Program-made: the position numbers and the translations under genes
The notes under the pieces: generated by a model
What the model saw: only the letters and a program-made list of their open reading frames with translations
What the model was told of the DNA's origin: nothing
The model's database searches: none
Shown here: piece by piece, positions 1-8,616 of the stretch
How positions within the stretch are numbered: the stretch's first letter is position 1
Layout: every line of letters starts with the position of its first letter
Assembly: GCF_036227605.1 (NCBI RefSeq)
Contig: NZ_CP109487.1
Coordinates: 372,001-436,000, forward strand
From: Streptomyces sp. NBC_01439
GTDB taxonomy: Bacteria > Actinomycetota > Actinomycetes > Streptomycetales > Streptomycetaceae
Direction of reading: 5' to 3'
Length of the DNA: 64,000 nucleotides

Positions 1-840
1 GACGCCTTCACCAGCCGCCCCTTCACCGGAAACCCCGCCGGTGTGTGCCTGCTCCCGGCCGACCCCTGGCCGGACGACGCGTGGCTGGGGCAGCTCGCCG
101 CCGAGCTGAACCATCCCGAGACGGCCTTCGTCCGGCCGCTCCCGGCCGGGGCCGCAGCCGACTGGGAGATCCGCTGGTTCACCCCGCTCGTCGAGGCCAA
201 CCTGTGCGGCCACGCCACGTTGGCCACGGTGCACACGCTGCGCCGGGAGGGGTTGCTGACCGGCGGCCCCGTGCGGTTCCTCAGCCGGTCCAGTGGTCTG
301 CTCACCGCGTGGGCCGAAGACGGGGAGGGAGGGGAGTTCGGGGAGGACGGGGAGATCACCCTGGACTTCCCCGCCGCCCCCGTGACCGAGGCTGCGGAGC
401 CCGAAGGTCTCGCCGACGCCCTGGGGATCCGGCCCGAGGCCACGTTCCGTACGGGCGCGCTGGGCGATCTGCTCGCCGTACTGCCCGACGAGGCTGCCGT
501 ACGGGCCCTGCGGCCCGACCTCGCGGCGATCGCGGCCCTGTCCCTGCGCGAGGAGTCGCGCGGGGTCATCGTCACCGCGGCGGCCGACACGGCGACGTCC
601 GGGTACGACTTCGTCTCCCGGTTCTTCGCTCCCGCGCGGGGCATCCCCGAGGACCCGGTCACCGGCAGCGCCCACACCGCACTGGCCCCCTACTGGGCGG
701 CGCGGCTGGGGCGCACCGACGCCCTCACCGGTCTGCAGGCCTCGGGACGCCCCGGGCTGGTCGAGGTCGCGCTCCGCGGGGACCGGGTGCTGCTCTCCGG
801 GCGCGCGGTCACCGTCCTGGAGGCCACGCTCCGCGTCTGA
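1..840 (+). CDS. PhzF-family isomerase/epimerase, 5' truncated by window edge
   Basis: The frame is open from base 1, so the true start lies upstream; about 279 residues are visible. The opening DAFTSRPFTGNPAGV block, ETAFV, the LCGHATLA motif and the C-terminal EDPVTGSAH block are hallmarks of the PhzF/diaminopimelate-epimerase-fold family. The glutamate of the N-HPETAF stretch is at the position of the family catalytic acid. Members isomerise small metabolites, as PhzF does in phenazine synthesis, but no phenazine genes are nearby and the substrate cannot be inferred. The visible part is close to full length for the family (about 280-300), so only a few residues are missing. A GTG at 43 is internal and not the start. 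Confidence 0.9.
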   Translation, partial: DAFTSRPFTGNPAGVCLLPADPWPDDAWLGQLAAELNHPETAFVRPLPAGAAADWEIRWFTPLVEANLCGHATLATVHTLRREGLLTGGPVRFLSRSSGLLTAWAEDGEGGEFGEDGEITLDFPAAPVTEAAEPEGLADALGIRPEATFRTGALGDLLAVLPDEAAVRALRPDLAAIAALSLREESRGVIVTAAADTATSGYDFVSRFFAPARGIPEDPVTGSAHTALAPYWAARLGRTDALTGLQASGRPGLVEVALRGDRVLLSGRAVTVLEATLRV

Positions 841-955
841 CCGGCCCCGGACGGCCGTGACCGAACCGTCGCCGCCTCGAGGCGTGATCGACCTCGTCGG
901 CAGGGGCGTCCCCTTGCTAGCTTCCTGGCGAAGCCGAACCCGGAGGACCGATCCC

Positions 956-1690
956 ATGCCAGTATCCCGAGGCCGCCGCAGCGCTCTGAGCGCAGCGGCC
1001 GTGGCCGCCGTCCTGCTGGCGGGCGCCACCGGGTGCGGGGACAACAACGGCGCGGCCGCGGCGGCCTCCGTTCCGGCCTCCGCAGAGGTGTCGGCGTCGG
1101 TCTCCCCGTCGGTCTCCCCGTCGGTCTCCGCCTCGGGGTCGGCTTCCCCATCGCCGTCGGCACCCACCTCCTCGCCGCCCGGGTCCTCCGCAGCCGCGAC
1201 CCCGACGGGGGGCATGACCCGGGCCGCGACGCCTCCCCCGGCCCGGACCCGGCTCACGGTCGCCGTCGACACCCGGGGAGGCCGGCTCGCCCTCGTACGG
1301 GGCGGTGCCCCGCAGGAGTTCACCGTCACCCTGCACAACGGCAACTCCGTCGAGTACCGGCACTTGCTGGTCGCCTTCCAGATGGAAATGCTGGTCGGCG
1401 GGGCCGGAGCCGGGGCGGGCGGCGGTCCGGGGTTCCTGCTGGAACGTTTCGACCCGGCCTCGGGCAGCTGGCGCCCGGCCGACTTCCGCATCGCCAATGA
1501 CGCCAAGCCACCGTCCCTGTTCTCGGGTGGCGGCCCGCTCGCCCGCGAGGCCGTCCGCACCGAGCGCTACCGGCTGCGCGCCACGGCGGGCGGACCCGCG
1601 GGCAGCAGCCCGGTGGTGGTGTCCTTCATCGACACGGACGCCGGCGGTACGGCCGCGGCCCACGTGGTCCTCGGGCACAGCACCCGCTGA
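956..1690 (+). CDS. Putative lipoprotein with Ser/Pro-rich linker
   Basis: 244 residues. The N-terminus has a basic stretch, a hydrophobic core and a lipobox ending LAGATGC, so it should be lipidated and anchored outside the membrane. A low-complexity linker of Ser, Val, Pro and Ala (roughly residues 35-100) spaces a C-terminal domain of about 150 residues from the membrane. That domain contains an FTVTLHNGNSVEYRHL segment suggestive of an Ig-like beta-sandwich, but I do not recognise a named family. The ATG at 956 is chosen over earlier in-frame codons because GGAGG lies just upstream and it places the lipobox properly. It converges on the next gene with only 15 bases between them. Confidence 0.82.
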   Translation: MPVSRGRRSALSAAAVAAVLLAGATGCGDNNGAAAAASVPASAEVSASVSPSVSPSVSASGSASPSPSAPTSSPPGSSAAATPTGGMTRAATPPPARTRLTVAVDTRGGRLALVRGGAPQEFTVTLHNGNSVEYRHLLVAFQMEMLVGGAGAGAGGGPGFLLERFDPASGSWRPADFRIANDAKPPSLFSGGGPLAREAVRTERYRLRATAGGPAGSSPVVVSFIDTDAGGTAAAHVVLGHSTR

Positions 1691-1705
1691 GCGCCGTGCA
1701 CAGCA

Positions 1706-1954
1706 CTAGGCCCTGTCGCCCGGGATCGTCCAGGTGAACTTGCCGCCACTGACCCACCGGACCACCTCGAGGTCGTCGAGGTCGTGGATCGTGATCCCGG
1801 CCTCCGCCGCGATCAGGAGCACGTCCGTCATCGACGTCGCCCTGCCGACGAACTCGCCGTCGACCTCCACGATGCGGAAGGGCGGAGTCCCGGGTTGCAC
1901 CCCGAGGACGGTGATCCGCGCTGCGGAAATGTGTGGTGTCGAACCTTCGGTCAT
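1706..1954 (-). CDS. Small conserved hypothetical protein
   Basis: 82 residues from the ATG at 1954. The protein is acidic and looks like a small alpha/beta fold (segments TVLGVQPGTPPFRIVEVDG and VLLIAAEAGITIHDLDDLEV). It has no signal peptide or membrane segment. The frame is open further upstream to 2140, but that extension is Arg/Pro-rich shadow sequence, so the internal ATG is preferred. I do not recognise a family with a known function. Confidence 0.7.
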   Translation of the reverse strand: MTEGSTPHISAARITVLGVQPGTPPFRIVEVDGEFVGRATSMTDVLLIAAEAGITIHDLDDLEVVRWVSGGKFTWTIPGDRA

Positions 1955-2069
1955 GCGGAGACGGTCGCATGCCGTGACCGGTGACGGGCACGGCGACACG
2001 GTCCGAGGGACCGATCTTCTTCCTCCGGGGCAGCGCGCGGTGCCCCGGAGCGCCTCCGCGGAGCCGGCC

Positions 2070-2732
2070 TCAGGCCGTCTCCCGAGCGGCCTCGCCGAGG
2101 GCGGACGCCGCGATGCGCCAGGCGGCCGTGACCGCCTCACGGGCCCGGTCCGTAGCCTCCGGCACCCGGTCGGGCAGGTGCAGCGGCGAGCCGATGTGGA
2201 CGTGGAAGCGGGGCCTGCGCAGCGGCGCGGTGAAGACGCCGGCGAACTGCTTGGCGCCGCTCCCGGAGCAGAGGCGGCGGGCGCCCGCCTGGCCGACGGG
2301 CACGACCGGGGCGCCCGTCGCGGCGGCGAGCCGGGCCAGGCCGCTACGGAAGGGGCCGGGGGCCGTCTCCCCCGCGTCGCGGCGCACGGGCAGCCGGCCT
2401 TCGCCGTAGAGCAGCACGCTGCGGCCCGAGGCGAGGGCGACGGCCGCTGCGTCGAGGGAGTCGGCGGCGCGGGCGGTGCCTCGGTGGACGGCGATGTGGC
2501 CTTCGCGGCGGAGCGCGGAGCCGAGCAGCGGTACCCGCCAGAGGCCGCTGGTGGCCAGGATGACCGGCTCGATCCCGTACCGGCGCAGTGCGGCGACCAC
2601 GACGGCCGGGTCGGCGAGGGAGGTGTGGTTGGCGACCAGGACGGCGCCGGAAGCGGGCCGGTCCCCGGGATCGGCGGTGACGGTCAGCTGCCCGAAGGCG
2701 GGCACGAGGGCGGCGGCGATTCGACTGAGCAT
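2070..2732 (-). CDS. PlsC-like 1-acyl-glycerol-3-phosphate acyltransferase
   Basis: 220 residues from the ATG at 2732, which has a GGGG stretch upstream; an in-frame ATG at 2783 would add 17 residues but lacks a ribosome site. The NHTSLADP block matches the acyltransferase HX4D catalytic motif and LLYGEGRLPV corresponds to the EGTR-type substrate motif. GAPVVPVGQAG is the usual downstream strand. Family members move acyl chains from acyl-CoA or acyl-ACP to lysophosphatidic acid or related acceptors at the membrane. The exact acceptor is unknown. It diverges from the carboxypeptidase gene, and the shared 228-base gap holds two palindromes (2811-2847). Confidence 0.85.
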   Translation of the reverse strand: MLSRIAAALVPAFGQLTVTADPGDRPASGAVLVANHTSLADPAVVVAALRRYGIEPVILATSGLWRVPLLGSALRREGHIAVHRGTARAADSLDAAAVALASGRSVLLYGEGRLPVRRDAGETAPGPFRSGLARLAAATGAPVVPVGQAGARRLCSGSGAKQFAGVFTAPLRRPRFHVHIGSPLHLPDRVPEATDRAREAVTAAWRIAASALGEAARETA

Positions 2733-2810
2733 GGACGACCCCGTTCGGACGGTGCGGTGGTGGTGCGGTGCGATGTGTCCCATGGTCGGCCGGTGGGGTG
2801 GGCGGGGTCA

Positions 2811-2847
2811 TGAGTAGGCGTACTCAGCGAATATGACCGAACGGTCA
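2811..2847. promoter_or_regulatory. Two adjacent palindromes in a divergent promoter region
   Basis: TGAGTA-GGCG-TACTCA (2811-2826) and TGACCG-AA-CGGTCA (2834-2847) are both perfect inverted repeats lying between the divergent acyltransferase and carboxypeptidase genes. The second has the form often bound by TetR-type dimers. No TetR gene is adjacent, so the regulator would be encoded elsewhere. The first could also form a short hairpin. Confidence 0.5.
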
Positions 2848-2960
2848 CAAGATCCAGTGGATGGAACGGGCGGGGTACCGGGGGCATCTGGCAGTGCGGC
2901 GAGGCCCCCGGGGCCTCGCCGGTCGTATCGGCATGATGTGAGCAGCAAGGCGGGGCTGGG

Positions 2961-5591
2961 ATGAAGGCGGTAACGGTGGCGGGCGGTTCCTCGGACGACC
3001 CGGAGATCGAGGCAGTGAGCACCGCTCCGGAGGGGACACCCGAGGCTACGGCCGAGACCGGGACCGAGGTCGAAGCCGGCGCGGAAGCGAGCGCCGAGGC
3101 GGGCACGGAGCCCGGGAGCGAAGCCGCCCCCCGGGCCGAGGCCGAGCCGAAGGGCCGGGCCGACGCCGAACTCCCTGGCGGAGCCCGCTCCGAGACCGCC
3201 ACCGAAGCCGAGGCCTCAGCCGGCCCGGCCCGCACCGGGGCGGAAGCCGATGCGGCGAAGCCGAAGGCCGACGCCGGGACGGACACGGGGCCCGAGGCCG
3301 AGCCGAAGAGCCGGGCCGACGCCAACGCCAATGCCAACGCCAACGCCGAACTCCCGGGCGGACCCGACTCCCCGGCCGCATCCGAGCGCGCGGGCACGAC
3401 CGGTGCCGAACTCCCGGACGACGTGCGCCCCGAGGACGAAGCCGATCCCGAAGTCACGGCCCGCTCCCGGGCGGAAGCGGCTGCAGCCGAGCCGAAAACC
3501 AGCCCCGACGCGGATCCCGCACCCGCCCCCGAGGCCGAACCGAAGGGCCGGGCCGAAGCCGAACTCCCGGACGAAGTGCGCCCCGAAGCCGAGGCCTCAG
3601 CCGGCCCGGCCCGCACCGGGACGGAAGCCGATCCGGCGAAGCCGAAGGCCGACGCCGGGACGGACACGGAGCCCGAGGCCGAACCGAAGGGCCGGGCCGA
3701 CGCCGAACTCCCGGGCGGAGCCGACTCCCCGGCCGCATCCGAGCGCACGGGCACGACCGGTGCCGAACTCCCGGACGACGTGCGCCCCGAAGCCGACACC
3801 GGCGCCGACCCCGAGGACGAAGCCGAGTCCGAGGAGGAGGGCGGATCCGAGCGCGCGGGCGAAGCTGCCGCCGGACTCCCGGACGAAGCCCGTTCCGAGA
3901 CGGACGCCCGCCCCGAGGCCGAGGCCGAGGTCACGGCCCGTTCCGGGGCAGGGGCGGAGGCCGGCCCCGCAGGTGCGGCCGGCGACGACGGCGAACCCGT
4001 CTCTGGGGACCGGGCAGACACCGGACCCGCGCCCGAGGCCGGCCCCGTGGTCGAAGCCGCGTCCGACGAGACGATGCTCATCGCCCTGCCCAAGCAGAAG
4101 CCCGCCGAGGCGGATGCCCCGCGGAAGACGCCCACCTGGGCTCGGGAGGTGGAGCCGGACCCCGAGCGGACGAGCCAGTTCGTCGCGCTCAAGGACGTCG
4201 ACCTGCCCGCGCCCGTCGCGCCGCGGGCTCAGCCGCAGTCCCCCGGTGACCAGGTGGCCCGGCAGGCCCCCGCCGTACCGCTGCCTCCGCTCGATCTGCT
4301 GGCCGAGCTCACCAACACCCCGCCGCCGGCGGAGACCCCGCGCCGGACCGCGGTGCGCCGCGTCAAGATATGGACGCCGATCCTGCTCGTCCTCGTGGGC
4401 GCCGGCGCCGGCGCGCAGCTGATGCGCCCCCTGCCCGCCCCGCAGCTCGTCGCCGCCGAGACCGACCGCACCATCGACGGTCAGTTCTCCGTCCCGTGGC
4501 CCGCCAAGGGCCAGGGCGCCGTCCGCATCTCCGGCTCCGGCGACATCGGCACCTTCGGTGAGCAGAAGCCCGTCCCGACGGCCAGCGTCGCCAAGGTGAT
4601 GACGGCCTACGTGATCCTCAAGGGCCACCCGCTGCGCAAGTCCGACCCGGGACCGGACATCACGATCGACGCGAAGACCGTGGCGGACGGCAAATCCGAC
4701 AACGAGTCCCGCGTCGAGGGTCTCACCGCCGGGCAGAAGTTCAGCCAGCAGGACGTGCTCAAGATGCTCATGATCCCCTCGGGCAACAACGCCGCCCGCC
4801 TGCTGGCGCGCTGGGACACCGGTACCGACTCCGAGGCCGCGTTCGTCGCGAAGATGAACGCCGCGGCCAAGGAGCTCGGGATGACGAACACCACGTACAC
4901 GGACCCCAGCGGTCTGGACTCGGGCACCGTCAGCACCGCCGTCGATCAGTTGAAGCTCGCCGAAGCCGTCATGAAGGACGAGGTGTTCCGGTCGATCGTC
5001 GCGCTCCCGAACGCCTCCATCAAGGGGGTGTCCACGCGGCTCGAGAACAACAACACCCTGCTCAGCTCCACCATCCGGGGGATCAAGACCGGTTCCAGCA
5101 CGCCCGCCGGCGGGGCCTTGATGTGGGCGGCGTACAAGTCGGTCGACGGCAAGGACCAGTTGATCCTCGGCACGTTGATGGACCAGCACGTGGACGGGCC
5201 GGACGAGAACGGCGCGAACAGCCTGAAGCTGGTGCTGGCGAACAGCAAGACGATCATCGAGGGGGTGCGGACGGCGCTCGCGTCGGCTCCGGTGATCCGC
5301 AAGGGCGACGTCGTGGGTCATGTGGACGACGGACTCGGCGGCCGTACGCCGCTGGTGGCCACCAAAGACCTGAACGTGATCGGCGTCCCGGGCCAGCAGC
5401 TGAAGCTGTCCCTCAAGGCTGGTGCCGATGCCGGTGCGGGCGCCGGACCGCTGCCGCACAGCGCGAAGGCCGGTTCCGAGGTGGCCGTGCTGACGGTGGG
5501 TAGCGGTGAGGGGGCCCGGAGCGTGCCGGTCGCGGTCAAGGGGGCCCTGGTCGAGCCCAGCTTCGGCACCCGGCTCACCCGCGGTCGCTGA
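2961..5591 (+). CDS. D-alanyl-D-alanine carboxypeptidase (PBP5/SLK type) with long acidic N-terminal extension
   Basis: 876 residues. Residues 1 to about 465 are a low-complexity region rich in Ala, Glu, Pro and Asp, with internal direct repeats; a segment near 3213 recurs near 3594, offset 381 bases. A single membrane segment follows (about 468-488), so the extension should be cytoplasmic. The extracellular domain carries the three penicillin-binding motifs: SVAK (Ser542, Lys545), SGN (607-609) and KTG (709-711). It should trim the terminal D-Ala of peptidoglycan pentapeptides. Classical PBP5 enzymes are about 400 residues, so the extension roughly doubles the protein. The ATG follows a GGGGCTGGG stretch. 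Confidence 0.9.
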   Translation: MKAVTVAGGSSDDPEIEAVSTAPEGTPEATAETGTEVEAGAEASAEAGTEPGSEAAPRAEAEPKGRADAELPGGARSETATEAEASAGPARTGAEADAAKPKADAGTDTGPEAEPKSRADANANANANAELPGGPDSPAASERAGTTGAELPDDVRPEDEADPEVTARSRAEAAAAEPKTSPDADPAPAPEAEPKGRAEAELPDEVRPEAEASAGPARTGTEADPAKPKADAGTDTEPEAEPKGRADAELPGGADSPAASERTGTTGAELPDDVRPEADTGADPEDEAESEEEGGSERAGEAAAGLPDEARSETDARPEAEAEVTARSGAGAEAGPAGAAGDDGEPVSGDRADTGPAPEAGPVVEAASDETMLIALPKQKPAEADAPRKTPTWAREVEPDPERTSQFVALKDVDLPAPVAPRAQPQSPGDQVARQAPAVPLPPLDLLAELTNTPPPAETPRRTAVRRVKIWTPILLVLVGAGAGAQLMRPLPAPQLVAAETDRTIDGQFSVPWPAKGQGAVRISGSGDIGTFGEQKPVPTASVAKVMTAYVILKGHPLRKSDPGPDITIDAKTVADGKSDNESRVEGLTAGQKFSQQDVLKMLMIPSGNNAARLLARWDTGTDSEAAFVAKMNAAAKELGMTNTTYTDPSGLDSGTVSTAVDQLKLAEAVMKDEVFRSIVALPNASIKGVSTRLENNNTLLSSTIRGIKTGSSTPAGGALMWAAYKSVDGKDQLILGTLMDQHVDGPDENGANSLKLVLANSKTIIEGVRTALASAPVIRKGDVVGHVDDGLGGRTPLVATKDLNVIGVPGQQLKLSLKAGADAGAGAGPLPHSAKAGSEVAVLTVGSGEGARSVPVAVKGALVEPSFGTRLTRGR
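3213..3700 (+). repeat. Imperfect direct repeat inside the carboxypeptidase extension
   Basis: About 105 bases starting near 3213 recur from 3594 with few changes, an offset of 381 bases (127 codons). Both encode Ala/Glu/Lys/Pro-rich sequence. Shorter related blocks, such as GAELPDDVRPE, also recur. The repeats keep the frame, so copy number may vary between strains. Confidence 0.65.
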
Positions 5592-5644
5592 CCGGCCGAC
5601 CTGCTGGCCGGGCGACCGGCAGCATCGCCGGCCCCGGCAGAGGT

Positions 5645-5676
5645 GGGTGGGCCGCGCCCGCGGGCGCGGCCCACCC
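5645..5676. terminator. Bidirectional hairpin terminator
   Basis: GGGTGGGCCGCGCCC (5645-5659) pairs perfectly with GGGCGCGGCCCACCC (5662-5676). It lies between the convergent carboxypeptidase (ends 5591) and the 5682-6500 gene, as expected for a shared terminator. There is no T tract, as is usual in Streptomyces. Confidence 0.7.
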
Positions 5677-5681
5677 GTTCC

Positions 5682-6500
5682 TCAGGCGCCCGGCGGGATC
5701 CTGGACGGGCGGCCCGTGCCGCGCGTGAGGGAGTACCCGAAGACGCCCGCGAGGGCGGCGAGCACGCCGCCCGCCGCGGTCCAGATCCAGCGGTCCGACC
5801 ACCAGCCGCCGGACCAGCCGTCCTCCGGCTCGCGCAGGGTCGCGGTCACGGTGCCGGCGACCAGCGGGGTGGAGAGGGCGCCGTCCACCGCGTGGACGCC
5901 GCCGGTCTCCTTCACCTCGGCCTCGACGGCCGCGCGCACCGGCAGGCCCTTGTCCTCGTCCGGCAGGTCGACGACCGTCAGGCGTACGTAGTAGCTACCG
6001 GGCAGCGGGTCGTTGGCCCACGGCTCGGCGCCGGCGCGCACGGTGCGCAGGGTGCAGGACAGTTCGACCGTGGCGGCTTCCTTCGCCGCGGCCGCGGTCT
6101 GCGTGCCGTAGGTGCAGGCCTGTCGGCGGCGCAGTCCGTCGTACACGTCGAGCTGCCAGGTCGAGGAACCGTGCCGGGTCGCCGGCTCGGGCAGGGTGAC
6201 GGCGGCCTTCACCGTGGCGCGCTGCTGCGCGTCGATCGGCACCACCCAGTAGAGGTAGTCGCCGCTCGACGCGCCGGCCGTGGCCTTCTGACCCGGGCGG
6301 AAGGCCGCTGCGGTACGGAAGCTGGTGCCGGCCTCAGTCGGGGCGGATTCGGCCTTGGCCCCGCCCCCGCCCGGACTCGCGCTCGCGCTGGCGCTCGGCG
6401 AGGGCGTGTCCGCGACGGCCGTGCCCACGGCCGTGCCCGCCACCGTGAGGGCGGCGGCCGCGGCCAGCAGGGACGCGGTCAGTGTGCCTACTCTACGCAT
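5682..6500 (-). CDS. Secreted single-pass membrane protein, partner of VWA protein
   Basis: 272 residues. It has an N-terminal signal peptide (MRRVGTLTASLLAAAAALTV), then a short Ser/Pro/Gly linker, an extracytoplasmic domain of about 180 residues, and one C-terminal membrane helix near 238-258 followed by a basic tail. This is a type I membrane topology. The ATG at 6500 overlaps the stop of the VWA gene by ATGA, showing translational coupling and a shared role. An in-frame extension to 6596 lies inside the upstream gene and is rejected. I do not recognise a named domain. Confidence 0.8.
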   Translation of the reverse strand: MRRVGTLTASLLAAAAALTVAGTAVGTAVADTPSPSASASASPGGGGAKAESAPTEAGTSFRTAAAFRPGQKATAGASSGDYLYWVVPIDAQQRATVKAAVTLPEPATRHGSSTWQLDVYDGLRRRQACTYGTQTAAAAKEAATVELSCTLRTVRAGAEPWANDPLPGSYYVRLTVVDLPDEDKGLPVRAAVEAEVKETGGVHAVDGALSTPLVAGTVTATLREPEDGWSGGWWSDRWIWTAAGGVLAALAGVFGYSLTRGTGRPSRIPPGA

Positions 6501-7777
6501 CAGTTGGTCCTCCAGACGGAGATGCGCCAGCGGGAGATCCATCCCCACACCAGACCGGCCAGCAGCCCGGCGAGCGCCAGCACGGCCAGCAGCCACCAGC
6601 CCCGTCCGAGACCGAACGCGGCGACGTCGGAGGCCCCGTCGGGCCCGTCCACCAGGTCGATGGTCAGCTCGACGGGCATGCCCGGGGTCGTCTTGACGGA
6701 GGCGGCAGCGGAGAAGGAGTTGCTGACCTGGAGGCAGACGGTCTCCGGCACGGGCTTGGCGTCCGAGTCCAGGCCGTCGATCTCGGCCTTCGGGTAGCGC
6801 AGGCCGGTCGAGAGGACGTCGGTACGCCCGTTGCCCGCTTCCGAACCGCGCACGATCTCGCGCCCGTGGACGGTGGTGGCGCGCAGCAACACGCCGTAGT
6901 CGTTATTGACGGCGCGGTCGGCACCGATGCTGACCGAGGCGCGCAGCTCCTGCCCCGGGAGGACGTCGACCCGGTACCAGCGGTGTTCACCGAAGGTCTC
7001 GCGGTCGCTGTACAGGCCGGCCTTCAGCTGCGGGGCGCCCTCGCACTGCTTCGTGCCCTCGGTCGCCACCGGGTTGACGACCGGGTCCGCGGCCCGGTCG
7101 ACGAGTTGTTTCACCCTGTTGGAGAGGTCCGCCTTGTGCTGCACCGAGGTGTAGGTACCGCCGGTGGCCTCGGCGATGCAGGTCAGCTGGGCCCGGGTCT
7201 TGGCGTCCGGGACCAGTCCGAGGGTGTCGATGACCAGGTGGATGCCCTTGGCGGCGATCTCGCGCGCCACTTCGCACGGGTCGAGCGGGGCGCAGGTGTC
7301 CTCGCCGTCCGTGATGAGCACGATCCGCTTGGAGCCGTTGCCGCCCTCCAGGTCCTGGGCCGCGCCGAGCAGGGCCGGTCCGATCGGCGTCCAGCCGGTG
7401 GGGGCGAGGGTCGCCACCGCGGTCTTGGCCTCGATCCGGTCGAGGGGGCCGACCGCGTAGAGCTGCTTGGTGTCCTTGCATCCCGTGGCACGGTCGTCGC
7501 CCGGGTAGTCGGCCCCCAGGGTCCGTATGCCGAGGCGCACCTCGGCCGGGACCGCGTCGATGACCTCGTTGAAGGCCTGCTTGGCCGCGGCCATGCGGGA
7601 CTGTCCGTCGATGTCGTTGGCCCGCATGGAGCCGCTCACGTCGAGGACGAGGTCGACCTTGGGGGGTTCCTTCGCCGTCGGTTCGTCGGCGGCGGTGGCG
7701 CTCGCCGGGAAGAGCCCGACGGCCAGGGCGGCGAGCAGGCCGCACGCCCCGACCGCAAGCCGTTTTCTTGTGATCAT
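6500..7777 (-). CDS. Secreted VWA-domain membrane protein
   Basis: 425 residues. A signal peptide (residues 1 to about 29) is followed by a von Willebrand A domain with MIDAS sequence DVSGS at 46-50 and the later VLITDGEDT segment. The C-terminus has one membrane helix (LLAVLALAGLLAGLVWGWI) and a basic tail. VWA domains bind metal and protein ligands; outside the cell the partner may be the coupled downstream protein, which has the same topology. The ATG at 7777 is chosen because it gives a proper signal peptide; the frame stays open to 8581 but that part is non-coding in character. Confidence 0.87.
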   Translation of the reverse strand: MITRKRLAVGACGLLAALAVGLFPASATAADEPTAKEPPKVDLVLDVSGSMRANDIDGQSRMAAAKQAFNEVIDAVPAEVRLGIRTLGADYPGDDRATGCKDTKQLYAVGPLDRIEAKTAVATLAPTGWTPIGPALLGAAQDLEGGNGSKRIVLITDGEDTCAPLDPCEVAREIAAKGIHLVIDTLGLVPDAKTRAQLTCIAEATGGTYTSVQHKADLSNRVKQLVDRAADPVVNPVATEGTKQCEGAPQLKAGLYSDRETFGEHRWYRVDVLPGQELRASVSIGADRAVNNDYGVLLRATTVHGREIVRGSEAGNGRTDVLSTGLRYPKAEIDGLDSDAKPVPETVCLQVSNSFSAAASVKTTPGMPVELTIDLVDGPDGASDVAAFGLGRGWWLLAVLALAGLLAGLVWGWISRWRISVWRTN

Positions 7778-7960
7778 CGCCGGATCGTATTGAGGATCGT
7801 CCGGCAATCCAAAACGGGCTCCCGGCCGGGGCATTCCGGGTGTCCGTGCGGTGTACGCGGCCCTGCGCGGCCCTGCGCGACCGTCCGCGGGATGGTGGGC
7901 GGGGGCGGGCCGGCGGATATCCAGGTGCAGGGTGCGCGGGGCCCGATCTACGCTCCGGGG

Positions 7961-8323
7961 ATGAGTGCCACCCGTACCTTCCGTATCACCGTCCGCGGCT
8001 CGTTCGACGGTCTGACCGACGACCAGAGGGCCGAGCTGCTCGCGGCCGCGCCCGAGCACGACATGCTGCGCGCGGAGTTCACCGCAGAGGGTCACCTCAC
8101 GTACGACCTCGCGGCCCGTCCCTTCTTCACCTTCCGCTTCGTGGACACGGGTGAGGCCGAGGAGGACATCCTCGACGCGACGGCCCGGGCGGAGCTGGCG
8201 GCGGAGGGCTGGCTGGCCGATCGGGGGTACGGCTTCAAGCAGCTGAGGTCGCAGGCCCAGGACATGTCGCTGGCTCCGCTGGGCAAGCGACAGCGTCGCG
8301 AGGCCGCCCGGGCCGACGCCTAG
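7961..8323 (+). CDS. DUF6204-like small conserved protein
   Basis: 120 residues, cytoplasmic, no membrane segment. The repeated RTFRITVRGSFDGLTDDQRA and HLTYDLAARPFFTFRF segments match my memory of the actinobacterial DUF6204 family, whose function is not known to me. No ribosome site precedes the ATG, but TACGCT at 7949-7954 is placed as a -10 box seven bases before it, so the transcript may be leaderless. It diverges from the VWA operon. Confidence 0.75.
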   Translation: MSATRTFRITVRGSFDGLTDDQRAELLAAAPEHDMLRAEFTAEGHLTYDLAARPFFTFRFVDTGEAEEDILDATARAELAAEGWLADRGYGFKQLRSQAQDMSLAPLGKRQRREAARADA

Positions 8324-8616
8324 TGGTGCTGCGTCATGTGCTGTCGTAGGGCTGCGGCGGGGTGGGGGGCAGCGAAGTAGAACGGTGCCACCGTCCGGAA
8401 ACCGAAGCGGCGCACCACCACCGTCGTCCGACGGGACGGGCGAGAGCCGCTCGGACCAGGCAGCGCGATCAGCCAGCTCATGGCGGAGCGCGACGTGGTC
8501 GCCCCGGCCGCCGGCGTACACCGGCCCGAACGAGGGCGGTTCACCTCCGCTTCGGGTCCGGAGCGGAAACAGGTGGGTCAAGGAAACTGCGCTGTGGCCC
8601 GGACCGTTGGACAGGC
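8324..8616. other. Gap without a confident gene
   Basis: A 74-codon minus-strand frame (8320-8544) has high G/C at third positions, especially its last 40 codons (segments VVVRRFGFRTVAPFYF and a His-rich end), and may be the 3' remnant of a lost gene. Its upstream half is poor and I recognise no family. Otherwise I see only leader sequence for the methyltransferase. Confidence 0.3.

Noticed and set aside
3597..5459. A 620-codon minus-strand frame opposite the carboxypeptidase gene
   Set aside because: Antisense of a gene with intact catalytic motifs; a GC-rich shadow.
6482..8323. A long plus-strand frame ending in the DUF6204-like protein
   Set aside because: Before 7961 it is antisense to the VWA gene and has Gly/Arg/His-rich shadow composition.
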